From positions 186,001 through 250,000 of the forward strand of contig WPHV01000008.1 of NCBI GenBank assembly GCA_009744235.1: 64,000 bases of DNA, given 5' to 3'. Both the position numbers and the translations under genes were made by a program. The notes beneath the pieces were generated by a model. The model had not been told where the DNA came from, did no database searches, and saw nothing but the letters and a program-made list of their open reading frames with translations. Each line of letters opens with the position of its first letter. Position 1 is the first letter of the stretch. This document shows, piece by piece, positions 45,686 to 53,763 of this stretch. The stretch comes from Gillisella vitis (lineage in GTDB: Bacteria; Pseudomonadota; Alphaproteobacteria; Rhizobiales; Rhizobiaceae).

Positions 45686-46501
45686 CTAGAAGGTGGGCGG
45701 GGTATTAATCCAGATCAACGTGGCCTGGACGTCCGCCGGATTGCGCCAGGAATGCGGACGGCTGCTCTCAAAGTAAAAACTGTCGCCGGTACGAAGATCA
45801 TAAAACTGGTCTCCGTCGAGAACGATCTGCAGCGCGCCCGCAAGAACGAAGATAAATTCCTCGCCCTCATGCCGATAAGCCCCTTCGCTGGACGCGCCGG
45901 GCGCCAGATCAAACCGATGACATTCCATCTGCCGCGCCCCGGCGGCAAGGGAATGGATGGAAACACCCATCGATGTCGTCGGCCATGTCATCCACTCGCC
46001 GTCACGCACCACTGAAACGCTCTGCTGCTGGGTTGGATGACCGTTCAGATCGGCAACCGTGGTGCCGAAGTGCTTGGCCAGGTCGTGAAGAACGGTGATG
46101 GAAATACCCTGGGAGGTGCGCTCGAACGTCGAAAGCTGCGAGACGGAGGCTCCTGTCGCCCGGGCCACCGCCTCCAGGGTTTGATGTGACAGCCTGCGCA
46201 TTTGCCGGACCCTCGCGCCAATCGCCGCCAGGTCGGTCGCCGGCTCAACCACCTCGAGTCCCTTCTGCCCCGTTTCAGGATTCCCCAGTTCCTCTTTGAT
46301 TGCAGCCGGGTTCAGCCCTCTTTCGCTGCGCAACCAGGCAATCTTGGCAATGCGCTCCAGAACCGTGGAATCGTAAAGCCTCTGCCCCGATAGCGTGCGG
46401 GCTGGCTCGATCAGCCCCTGCTGTTCCCAAAGCCTCAGAGTCGATTGCGAAACACCGGACATCCGGGCAGCTTCGGCGATTTTAAGGCGGGTGTTTTGCA
46501 T
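45686..46501 (-). CDS. MerR-XRE-cupin triple-domain regulator
   Basis: A 271-residue fusion. Residues about 5-75 form a MerR-type HTH (IAEAARMSGVSQSTLRLWEQ, with GQRLYDS). Residues about 92-150 form an XRE/Cro-type HTH (LEAVARATGASVSQLSTFER). Residues about 185-268 form a cupin with metal-ligand-like ECHRFDLAPGASSEGAY and RHEGEEFIFVLAGALQIVL. XRE-cupin regulators often control amino acid or polyamine genes; an added MerR domain is unusual. It is divergent from gabT, so gabT regulation by an amine or amino acid bound in the cupin is likely. The gene starts 34 bases from the IS end. Confidence 0.87.
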   Translation of the reverse strand: MQNTRLKIAEAARMSGVSQSTLRLWEQQGLIEPARTLSGQRLYDSTVLERIAKIAWLRSERGLNPAAIKEELGNPETGQKGLEVVEPATDLAAIGARVRQMRRLSHQTLEAVARATGASVSQLSTFERTSQGISITVLHDLAKHFGTTVADLNGHPTQQQSVSVVRDGEWMTWPTTSMGVSIHSLAAGARQMECHRFDLAPGASSEGAYRHEGEEFIFVLAGALQIVLDGDQFYDLRTGDSFYFESSRPHSWRNPADVQATLIWINTPPTF

Positions 46502-46571
46502 CCTATTTCCAGCATGGCTTAAGTGCGTTGTTTTTTTTCTAGCGGCTGTGTGATGGGCATTGCAAGTCTAC

Positions 46572-46594
46572 CGAAAAAATGTAGATATTTTTCG
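46572..46594. promoter_or_regulatory. Candidate operator between the regulator and gabT
   Basis: CGAAAAA at 46572-46578 and TTTTTCG at 46588-46594 form a 7-bp inverted repeat with nine bases between, in the 141-base divergent region. ATGT/ACAT half-sites at 46579-46582 and 46595-46598 overlap it. Spacing suits MerR- or XRE-type binding. Inference only. Confidence 0.4.
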
Positions 46595-46642
46595 ACATCA
46601 TCCTTGCAACTTCCGATAACCCCAGGCTCGAAGGTGTTTTCA

Positions 46643-47923
46643 ATGCAGAATTTGGAACTCGCGGCACGCCGCACGAATGCCATCTCGCGCGGCGTCGGCG
46701 TGACAACCCAGGTCTATGCCGAGCGGGCCGAAAATGCCGAGATCTGGGACGTCGAGGGCCGCCGTTATATTGACTTTGCGGCCGGGATCGCCGTCGTCAA
46801 TACCGGTCATCGCCACCCGAAGGTGATTGCTGCTGTGAAGGCTCAACTCGATTGCTTCACGCATACCTGCCATCAGGTCATCCCCTACGAGAACTATGTG
46901 CGCCTTGCCGAGCGCCTCAACCAGGCCGTGCCGGGAAATTTCGAGAAGAAGACGATTTTTGTGACGACCGGCGCCGAGGCGGTCGAGAACGCCGTCAAGA
47001 TCGCCCGGGCAGCAACCAACCGTTCTGCCGTCATCGCCTTCACCGGCGCCTTCCACGGCCGCACCTTCATGGGCATGACGTTGACGGGCAAGGTTACCCC
47101 CTACAAGGTCGGCTTCGGGGCGATGATGCCGGATGTCTTCCATGTCCCCTTCCCGGTCGAACTGCACGGCCAGACGATAGAGGATTCGTTGGCTGTGCTC
47201 GACAAGCTCTTTAAGGCCGACGTCGATCCGGAGCGCGTTGCAGCCTTCATCATCGAACCCGTGCAGGGCGAAGGCGGATTTTACGAAGTACCCCGGCTTT
47301 TCATGCAGAAGCTGCGCCAGATTGCCGACAAGCACGGAATCCTGCTGATCGCGGATGAAGTCCAGACAGGCTTTGCGCGCACCGGCAAGCTTTTCGCCAT
47401 GGAGCATTTCGGCGTCGTTGCCGATATCACCACAATGGCCAAGGGCCTCGGTGGCGGCTTCCCCATCGCGGCTGTTACCGGCCGGGCGGAGATCATGGAC
47501 GCGCCAGGCCCAGGTGGTCTGGGCGGCACCTATGGCGGCAATCCGATCGGCATCGCCGCCGGCAATGCCGTCCTCGATGTGATTGAGGAAGAGCAATTGG
47601 CAGATCGCGCCATGTCGCTCGGCAACCGCCTTAAGCAAAGACTTCATTCGCTGTCGGATGCCGTGCCTGAAATCGCCGACATCCGCGGTCTCGGTTTCAT
47701 GAACGCCGTGGAATTCAACCTGCCCGGTTCCAAGACACCGGATGCCGAATTCACCAACAAGGTGCGGACCATGGCCCTGGAAAAGGGGCTGATTCTTCTG
47801 ACCTGCGGCGTCTATGGCAATGTCATCCGCTTTTTGGCTCCCCTGACGATCGATGAGAAAACCTTCAGCGAAGCGCTCGATATCCTCGAAGAGACATTGC
47901 GCGCCTGCACCAGGAACACTTGA
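46643..47923 (+). CDS. gabT: 4-aminobutyrate aminotransferase
   Basis: Class III PLP aminotransferase of 426 residues, the length of GabT, converting GABA and 2-oxoglutarate to succinic semialdehyde and glutamate. Schiff-base lysine K267 in TTMAKGLGGGFPI, FHGRTFMGMTLTG, EPVQGEGGF and DEVQTGFARTGK are intact. The start at 46643 has AAGGTG upstream; the frame runs open from 46523 but that extension is not conserved-looking. No gabD follows; the nearest gene downstream is only fragments. Other omega-amino acids could be the substrate. Confidence 0.92.
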   Translation: MQNLELAARRTNAISRGVGVTTQVYAERAENAEIWDVEGRRYIDFAAGIAVVNTGHRHPKVIAAVKAQLDCFTHTCHQVIPYENYVRLAERLNQAVPGNFEKKTIFVTTGAEAVENAVKIARAATNRSAVIAFTGAFHGRTFMGMTLTGKVTPYKVGFGAMMPDVFHVPFPVELHGQTIEDSLAVLDKLFKADVDPERVAAFIIEPVQGEGGFYEVPRLFMQKLRQIADKHGILLIADEVQTGFARTGKLFAMEHFGVVADITTMAKGLGGGFPIAAVTGRAEIMDAPGPGGLGGTYGGNPIGIAAGNAVLDVIEEEQLADRAMSLGNRLKQRLHSLSDAVPEIADIRGLGFMNAVEFNLPGSKTPDAEFTNKVRTMALEKGLILLTCGVYGNVIRFLAPLTIDEKTFSEALDILEETLRACTRNT

Positions 47924-47996
47924 CGCTATGATTTCGGACGGTCTCCTGTCCAAGCTCTAGCGATCAGAACCGACTTGGACATCTGAACAGCCAGCC

Positions 47997-48057
47997 TATT
48001 GATTTGCATGTGTCAGCTGACCGGAAATATCAGGTCAGCTTTCAGTGCAAATCAATA
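47997..48057. repeat. Nested inverted repeat downstream of gabT
   Basis: Outer arms TATTGATTTGCA (47997-48008) and TGCAAATCAATA (48046-48057) pair perfectly over 12 bases; inner arms AGCTGACC (48015-48022) and GGTCAGCT (48033-48040) pair over 8 with a ten-base loop. Total 61 bases with small internal bulges. It may act as terminator or be a mobile palindromic unit. Confidence 0.6.
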
Positions 48058-48374
48058 ATTGTTGGGCTTGGCGCAAATATAAATAATAGAAAAAGCCCGC
48101 CATATTACAAATGCAATCCATCTTTGATGTAAAAGCTGACGCAGAACCTGTTCAATACATCTGCGAGCCGTGTTAACCGGACGCGATAGAGATGGTGGAT
48201 GCATCGGTTTTTCCGGTTTCACGATGCGGCTCAACGAAAAGGCACTCGAGCACCCAACCTATCCGGCTTGTAATACGATAGCGCCCTGCCTCAATGCAAC
48301 GCTCCACCGTTCCCCAGGCTCCTGAGAGATCAGCGCGAAGACGCAGAAGAGGGAGTGGCCGACGTCGCTTGCGC
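48058..48374. other. Gap without recognisable gene
   Basis: AT-rich at first, then mixed. A 60-codon minus-strand frame at 48052-48234 has no family resemblance or ribosome site and is not called. The stretch looks like decayed or non-coding sequence between gabT and the nucleotidyltransferase fragment. Confidence 0.4.
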
Positions 48375-48713
48375 CTACGCGCTCACCGCTCTCAGAAGCG
48401 AGATTGTCGTTGCCTGCGCCGTTTTCGGGATATCCGCATATCCCTCTCTGTACTGAAGTTTCCTCATAACCGCGCGCGCGAAGCCTGGATCCATTCGCTC
48501 CGCCACTGCCAAGGCAGCGGTGGCCTTGTTCTTGAATGGCAGGAGAGCTTCGATAACGTAAGTGTCGCCATATGCCTTGGCGACGCAAGCAATATCGAAC
48601 ATGTCGCGTGGTCGAAGAGGCTTTCCCATTGGCTCATCAGCACAGCCCTCAAGCGGCGAGAGCAAGCGGGTATCCGGCGAGCTGCGAGAATTTCTGGGCG
48701 ATCTCGGATGCAA
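48375..48713 (-). pseudogene. Likely C-terminal fragment of an AbiEii/AbiGii-type nucleotidyltransferase
   Basis: The segment GKPLRPRDMFDIACVAKAYG followed by helical FKNKATAALAVAERMDPGF resembles the C-terminal region of AbiEii-family toxin nucleotidyltransferases (the usual R-D-x-F-D-x-A motif). No nucleotide-binding GGT...D motif is present, so only the tail remains. It shares bases with the end of a different small frame (48649-48933) in another reading frame. No AbiEi antitoxin is visible. Confidence 0.35.
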
Positions 48714-48933
48714 CCCCGTGATCGATGTTCATCTCATCCAGAAACTGTTGCTGGAGATCTGCTTTCACTTCGGAATAGAATGAGAATGCCGAAGCATCGA
48801 AAGTCTCAACACTCGCGAAATCGGCAATCTTGGACGCGAGTTGCGCAGCCGAAAGGTCCGTCCCGTAAGGGGCGTTCAAAGTCGACAATACCTTAAACGC
48901 AACGCTCGACATCGTTATCACCACCATTTCCAA
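48649..48933 (-). CDS. Hypothetical protein, 94 aa
   Basis: A helical, Ala/Ser-rich acidic protein (MSSVAFKVLSTLNAPYGTDL) with coding-like composition. I do not recognise it. It lies just upstream of, and overlaps by 65 bases in another frame, the nucleotidyltransferase-like fragment, so it may belong to a decayed abi-type or toxin-antitoxin locus. Start codon within MEMVVITM is uncertain (48933 or 48912). Confidence 0.4.
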   Translation of the reverse strand: MEMVVITMSSVAFKVLSTLNAPYGTDLSAAQLASKIADFASVETFDASAFSFYSEVKADLQQQFLDEMNIDHGVASEIAQKFSQLAGYPLALAA

Positions 48934-49078
48934 TCAACTATATAAGACCTACCCGTTAAAAACGCAAGAAACACCGCAGGCGCAGGGCCTTCAGGCTATC
49001 ATCCGTGCCGGGACGCGGACAGAGCCTCCTTCTAGGAGATCGAACTGTAGACTGCGCAAATATTGACAGACACGATTA

Positions 49079-49093
49079 GAACATTTAGTGAAC
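49079..49093 (+). promoter_or_regulatory. LexA (SOS) box, alphaproteobacterial type
   Basis: GAAC-ATTTAGT-GAAC is an exact match to the direct-repeat LexA site GAAC-N7-GAAC of alphaproteobacteria. It ends five bases before the ATG at 49099, where a repressor would block transcription or initiation of the repair operon. Confidence 0.75.
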
Positions 49094-49098
49094 ATTGT

Positions 49099-50331
49099 AT
49101 GAAAAAGTCACTCAAAGAACGCCTCGCCATTCTGTCGGATGCCGCAAAATACGATGCGTCTTGCGCCTCCAGCGGAACGACAAAGCGGAACGCGGCAGCT
49201 GCGGGCGGGCTGGGATCGACGGAGGGCTCCGGGATCTGCCATGCCTATGCGCCAGACGGGCGATGCATTTCTCTTCTCAAAATCCTGATGACGAATTTCT
49301 GTATTTACGACTGTGCGTATTGTATCAACCGGTCGTCCAGCAACGTTGAGCGGGCGCGGTTTTCGGTTGAGGACGTCATCTGGCTGACACTCGAATTCTA
49401 CCGCCGCAATTACATTGAGGGTCTCTTTCTGTCCTCTGGCATCATCCGCTCTTCCGATTACACAATGGAGGAGATGGTCCGCATCGCTCGCGAATTGCGC
49501 ACGACACATAATTTCCATGGCTATATTCATCTCAAATCTATTCCCGAGGCATCGCCGCAACTGATTGAAGAGGCCGGGCTCTACGCCGATCGCCTTTCGA
49601 TCAATATCGAATTGCCGACCGATGCGGGCATCGGGAAATTCGCCCCGGAAAAGCGGCCCGACAACATTCGTCAGTCGATGGGCAATTTGCGCTTGAAGAT
49701 CGAAGAAATGGCCGACCCGACCCTACAGACCAAGCGGCGAAAGAGGTTCGCACCCGCCGGGCAAAGCACCCAGATGATCGTCGGCGCCGACGCTGCCGAC
49801 GATGCGACCATCCTTGGCACCAGTGCGAGGCTCTATGGAAGCTATGGCTTGAAGCGTGTCTATTATTCCGCCTTCAGCCCGATCCCGGATTCGTCGAAAA
49901 ACCTTCCGCTGATCAAGCCGCCGCTGATGCGGGAGCATCGACTGTATCAGGCAGACTGGCTCTATCGATTCTACGGGTTCGACATCGCAGAGATCACGGC
50001 GGCACGGCCAGACGGCATGCTCGATCTCGACCTCGATCCGAAACTGGCCTGGGCGCTTGGCCATCGGGATCGATTTCCAGTCGACATCAATCTCGCCGAC
50101 AAGGAAGCGCTTCTGCGTGTGCCTGGCTTCGGCACAAAGACCGTCACATCCATTCTCTCAACACGGCGGTTCAAGCGGCTGCGGCTCGAGGATATCGGGC
50201 GTCTCGGCGTGTCCTTCAAAAAAGTCCAGCCGTTCATCATTGCTGAGGGTTGGACGCCGCATCGCTTGATCGATCGCGCCGACTTGCGGGCGATGTTCAT
50301 GCCGAAGCCCGAACAATTATCGTTATTATGA
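49099..50331 (+). CDS. Putative DNA modification/repair radical SAM protein (TIGR03916-like)
   Basis: A 410-residue radical SAM protein. The iron-sulfur motif CxxxCxxC is C68, C72 and C75 in FCIYDCAYC. The C-terminus has a helix-hairpin-helix-like DNA-binding segment (LLRVPGFGTKTVTSI). This family is associated with DNA repair/modification and usually occurs with a uracil-DNA glycosylase-type partner, as here. The start at 49099 directly follows the LexA box; an in-frame TTG at 49063 would run through the box. It overlaps the next gene by ATGA. Reaction not established. Confidence 0.9.
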   Translation: MKKSLKERLAILSDAAKYDASCASSGTTKRNAAAAGGLGSTEGSGICHAYAPDGRCISLLKILMTNFCIYDCAYCINRSSSNVERARFSVEDVIWLTLEFYRRNYIEGLFLSSGIIRSSDYTMEEMVRIARELRTTHNFHGYIHLKSIPEASPQLIEEAGLYADRLSINIELPTDAGIGKFAPEKRPDNIRQSMGNLRLKIEEMADPTLQTKRRKRFAPAGQSTQMIVGADAADDATILGTSARLYGSYGLKRVYYSAFSPIPDSSKNLPLIKPPLMREHRLYQADWLYRFYGFDIAEITAARPDGMLDLDLDPKLAWALGHRDRFPVDINLADKEALLRVPGFGTKTVTSILSTRRFKRLRLEDIGRLGVSFKKVQPFIIAEGWTPHRLIDRADLRAMFMPKPEQLSLL

Positions 50332-51806
50332 CTGAGACCTGCTTTCTCGAAGGTCGCGGTGATCTGTCTGAATGGCGCGAGGCCGCGCGACGATGCCTAC
50401 AGGCCGGGATCGAACCAAAGGCAATCGACTGGCGGCTTATCGGTGATGAACAGGGCTTGTTTGGTGCTGATGCAAGCCAATCCAAAGAGGGCAGCACGCC
50501 AAGCCCGGCAGAACCCACAGGTGGAACGGCGCAGATGTCCGTCCCAGCAGCCTTCCTTCAGCTTGCAGAAGCCGTTGTGTGTCATTCCGATCCCGGCCGC
50601 TTCGCATTGCTGTATCGCCTTCTCTTTCGGTTGAGGCAGGAAAGGCAGCTTCTTGAGGTGAAGACGGATGCCGATGTGGCGCTGGCGTACCGGATGCAGA
50701 AGTCCGTGGGGCGCGATTATCATAAGATGACAGCCTTCCTGCGCTTCAAGGAAGTGCCATTGCCTGTTGGTGTTGCAGGCCGGCGGCGCTTTGTCGCCTG
50801 GTTTGAGCCTGACCACTTTATCGTTGCGCGCGTCGCGCCGTTTTTCCAACGTCGGTTCAATGACATGGATTGGATTATCCTGACGCCCCACGGGTCCGCG
50901 TCCTGGGATGGCCAGACACTTCTGACGTCGACCGAACCGGCGGTAAAGCCTGATATACGCGATGAAACCGACGATCTCTGGCGCATATATTATGCATCCA
51001 TCTTCAATCCCGCCCGCTTGAAGGTGAAGATGATGATGACGGAGATGCCGAAGAAATATTGGAAGAACCTGCCGGAGGCAGAGCTTATTCCCGGCCTGAT
51101 TGCCGGGGCGGAAGCCAAGCTGATGGATATGGCCCGTCGCCAAGCAAGCGAGCCGCTCCCTTTCCATCATCGCCTCCAGGACGCCGCCGCGCGTGTGCCC
51201 GCAGCGCCAGCGGCTGAAGCGGACACGATAGACGCGCTGCGCCAGGAAGCCCGACGCTGCAATCGATGTGATCTCTCCTGCCGGGCAACACAGACCGTGT
51301 TTGGCGAAGGGCCTGTCGATGCAGAGATCATGATCGTTGGAGAGCAGCCGGGGGACCAGGAGGATCTCGCAGGCAGGCCGTTCGTCGGACCGGCGGGCCG
51401 CGTGTTCGACGAGGCTCTGGCGCAGGTCGGCCTGGACCGGCAGGCGCTCTACGTCACCAACGCGGTGAAGCATTTCAAGTATGAGCCACGGGGAAAGCGC
51501 CGTATCCATCAGCGCCCGAATATCGCAGAGGTGCAGCACTGCAGGTGGTGGCTCACCAAAGAGATCGATATGGTGAAACCGAAACTGATTGTCGCCATGG
51601 GCGCGGTCGCGCTGTTTTCGCTCACCGATCGAAAGGACCGTTTGGAGGATGTCCGCAGCCGGCCAATTGTCATGGACGAAACGCGACATCTATTCGTCAC
51701 CGTTCATCCCTCCTACCTGCTGCGTATTCCAGACGAGATCAAGAGAAACGAAGAACTCGCGCGCTTTCGAGACGACATAAGCCAGATCGGTAGACTTGTT
51801 GCATAA
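50328..51806 (+). CDS. UdgX-type uracil-DNA glycosylase fused to a TIGR03915/DUF4130-like N-terminal domain
   Basis: A 492-residue two-domain protein. The N-terminal half (about 60-260) matches the TIGR03915/DUF4130 family (YRLLFRLRQERQLLEVKTD, WFEPDHFIVARVAPFFQRRF). The C-terminal half is a family-4-like uracil-DNA glycosylase: GEQPGDQEDLAGRPFVGPAG from residue 338 and KRRIHQRPN with H394, the histidine that in UdgX links covalently to the uracil site. Cysteines in RRCNRCDLSC and VQHCRWWL fit the iron-sulfur cluster. It overlaps the radical SAM gene and forms one SOS-type operon with it. Confidence 0.9.
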   Translation: MTETCFLEGRGDLSEWREAARRCLQAGIEPKAIDWRLIGDEQGLFGADASQSKEGSTPSPAEPTGGTAQMSVPAAFLQLAEAVVCHSDPGRFALLYRLLFRLRQERQLLEVKTDADVALAYRMQKSVGRDYHKMTAFLRFKEVPLPVGVAGRRRFVAWFEPDHFIVARVAPFFQRRFNDMDWIILTPHGSASWDGQTLLTSTEPAVKPDIRDETDDLWRIYYASIFNPARLKVKMMMTEMPKKYWKNLPEAELIPGLIAGAEAKLMDMARRQASEPLPFHHRLQDAAARVPAAPAAEADTIDALRQEARRCNRCDLSCRATQTVFGEGPVDAEIMIVGEQPGDQEDLAGRPFVGPAGRVFDEALAQVGLDRQALYVTNAVKHFKYEPRGKRRIHQRPNIAEVQHCRWWLTKEIDMVKPKLIVAMGAVALFSLTDRKDRLEDVRSRPIVMDETRHLFVTVHPSYLLRIPDEIKRNEELARFRDDISQIGRLVA

Positions 51807-52224
51807 GGGGATCGCTTCTTTCCTCTGAGAAGTTTCCGCATCAGTCGTTTGGCGGCCTTGGTATTGCGGTGGCTCTGCACCGCCCGTCGATAACGAAGCC
51901 ATCTTGATCGACAGCGCGCCACAGCCAGTGTTTCTTGGCGCCAATCGAGATGACGACCCTATCGAGCTGTCAGTTGTCGCCAAGCCGGTCGGCGGATCGT
52001 CTCCGGATATCGTTCGCAAAGTGACGGCCGAATTGCTCCACCCAGAGACGCACTGTCTGGTGCGAAACGATGATGCCATGCGCCGCCAGCAGATCTTCGA
52101 CCATGCGCAGATTGGGTGGAAAATGAAGATAGAGCCACACGGCGTGGGCAATCACTTCAGCTGGAAACCGATGGCGACGATAAAGGCGTTCACGAGGGAC
52201 TTGGGTCATACTGAAAGATCGCAC
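51807..52224 (-). pseudogene. Decayed IS6-family transposase remnant
   Basis: The N-terminal part (52224-51970) reads HRFPAEVIAHAVWLYLHFPP and HQTVRLWVEQFG, clearly IS6-type but a different member from the intact IS at 44867. An in-frame TGA follows GDN, then VVISIGAKKHWLWRAVDQDG continues, then a frame change into VQSHRNTKAAKRLMRKLL (to about 51815). The catalytic C-terminal half is missing. The truncation sits beside the UdgX stop codon. Confidence 0.8.
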
Positions 52225-52248
52225 AGGTCTACCGCCGACAGGTTAACT

Positions 52249-52353
52249 CTAGGGTGCCGACAGAACACATCGGATGTTGTTCAGCGGCATTACGCACGCT
52301 TCCTACCGCAGGACAAGGCGGCGCTTGCGGTGAAAATCCTCAATCAGGTTTAG
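52249..52353 (+). pseudogene. C-terminal remnant of a tyrosine recombinase/integrase
   Basis: The short frame ending at 52353 reads TSDVVQRHYARFLPQDKAAL, resembling the end of phage-type integrases around the catalytic tyrosine (HY). Only about 30 codons remain, directly beyond the 5' end of the IS6 remnant. It marks a former mobile island border. Confidence 0.45.
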
Positions 52354-52532
52354 GAAGCTGCATAGCGGGTCGGATGAATAGCTGATCCGCATCTGCCTGG
52401 ACGTCTGTCATCTTCGCCTTGAACGGACACGAGCCGTCACCTGTGTTTGGCAGATTCCATAAATAATAAGGCGACCATAAGGAAGCCACATAATATCTTG
52501 TATTTGATAAAATTACGTGGTTTTATGCGGAT

Positions 52533-52988
52533 ATGGATATCATAGACCGCAAAATAATCAGTCTTCTTGCCGAAGACGCCCGCCGCTCGCTTGCCGATAT
52601 AGGCAGTATCGTCGAGCTTTCCGCGTCGGCCGTGAACGAGCGCATCAGACGCCTGACCGCGAGTGGGGCGATCCGCCGTGTCACCGTTGATGCAGATCCA
52701 TCCGCATTCGATTTGCCGGTGATCGCCTTCGTGTGGATCGCATTGGCGGCGGATGCGGACGAAGCCAGCTTTCGTACCTATGCAGCCTCTCAGTCCGCTA
52801 TTGCGGAATGTCACCATGTAACCGGGCAATGGTCCTATCTGATCAAGGTTCATGTTGCGTCGCTGGTGGAAATCGAAGCCTTTCTGGCGGCAATGAAACA
52901 GAACAGATTCCTTGCACGTAGCGAGACAATCATCGCTCTCTCATCCGTGGTGCCAGGACCATTCATACCGAAGGGAAGTTTGGACTGA
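52533..52988 (+). CDS. Lrp/AsnC-family transcriptional regulator
   Basis: A 151-residue regulator with HTH LADIGSIVELSASAVNERIR and an RAM-like ligand domain containing GQWSYLIKVHVASL. It is followed with one-base overlap by a LysE-type exporter, a common regulator-exporter pair in which an amino acid activates export. Upstream sequence (52354-52532) is AT-rich with no gene and presumably its promoter. Confidence 0.88.
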   Translation: MDIIDRKIISLLAEDARRSLADIGSIVELSASAVNERIRRLTASGAIRRVTVDADPSAFDLPVIAFVWIALAADADEASFRTYAASQSAIAECHHVTGQWSYLIKVHVASLVEIEAFLAAMKQNRFLARSETIIALSSVVPGPFIPKGSLD

Positions 52989-53617
52989 TGGAACTGACAC
53001 TCATTTTGAAAAGCATTGTGCTTGGTCTTGCTGTCGCAGCCCCGCTCGGCCCCATCGGCGCCTTGTGCATCAACCGGACCCTTGAACGTGGGTTCTGGGC
53101 CGGGGTGGCGGGCGGCTTTGGGACTGCTCTGGCGGATGCCGTCTACGCCAGTCTCGCAGCGCTTGGTTTTTCCGCTTTCGCGGCGACCCTCGCGACAATC
53201 GATACGCCGCTCAAAATCATCGGTGGACTTTTCATGGTGTGGCTCGGCTGGAAAAGCCTGAAGCCCAAACCTCTCGCGGACGCGGCCAAGGTTGGAGCGC
53301 GCGATCTTTTCGGTACCATCGCTGCAACCTTTTTCCTGACGATCACCAACCCCGTAACCATTCTGTCCTTTGCAGCAATTTTCGCGGGTCTTGGCCTTGC
53401 TGACGCATCGGGGGCGACAAATGCATTTTTCGTGGTCGCAGGCGTTTTCCTTGGCTCGTTGCTGTGGTGGTTCCTATTGAGTGGCGGCATTGCATTGGCG
53501 CAACAGCGCCTTCCCTCGAGTTTTGCCCGCTGGGTGTCCCGTTTGTCCGGACTGATATTGATCTCGTTCGGGCTTTTTGCCCTCGGTTCAATTGCTTGGG
53601 GCATGATTGCTCGATGA
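52988..53617 (+). CDS. LysE-family amino acid exporter
   Basis: A 209-residue inner-membrane exporter with about six hydrophobic segments. AVAAPLGPIGALCINRTLERG and FFLTITNPVTILSFAAIFAG are the LysE/RhtB signatures. The ATG overlaps the Lrp-type stop (TGATG). Probably protects against excess of an amino acid produced by local catabolism. Substrate not readable. Confidence 0.88.
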   Translation: MELTLILKSIVLGLAVAAPLGPIGALCINRTLERGFWAGVAGGFGTALADAVYASLAALGFSAFAATLATIDTPLKIIGGLFMVWLGWKSLKPKPLADAAKVGARDLFGTIAATFFLTITNPVTILSFAAIFAGLGLADASGATNAFFVVAGVFLGSLLWWFLLSGGIALAQQRLPSSFARWVSRLSGLILISFGLFALGSIAWGMIAR

Positions 53618-53763
53618 AGATGCACGACGTTAGCGATTGGTGTCCGTCAACACATTCACCGGAGCTGATGGTAAAGATAAGACGACTGAACTTTGATTGA
53701 CACAGATGCGCGATCTGTCACCGTGCATTCCCGCGATTAGCGCGATACCAGGCGTTGCAATCA

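Noticed and set aside
46640..47953. 437-codon minus-strand frame opposite gabT
   Set aside because: Complete antisense overlap of a gene with all PLP motifs; no start site evidence.
48052..48234. 60-codon minus-strand frame
   Set aside because: No ribosome site, no recognisable family, and its 3' end runs into the inverted repeat after gabT.
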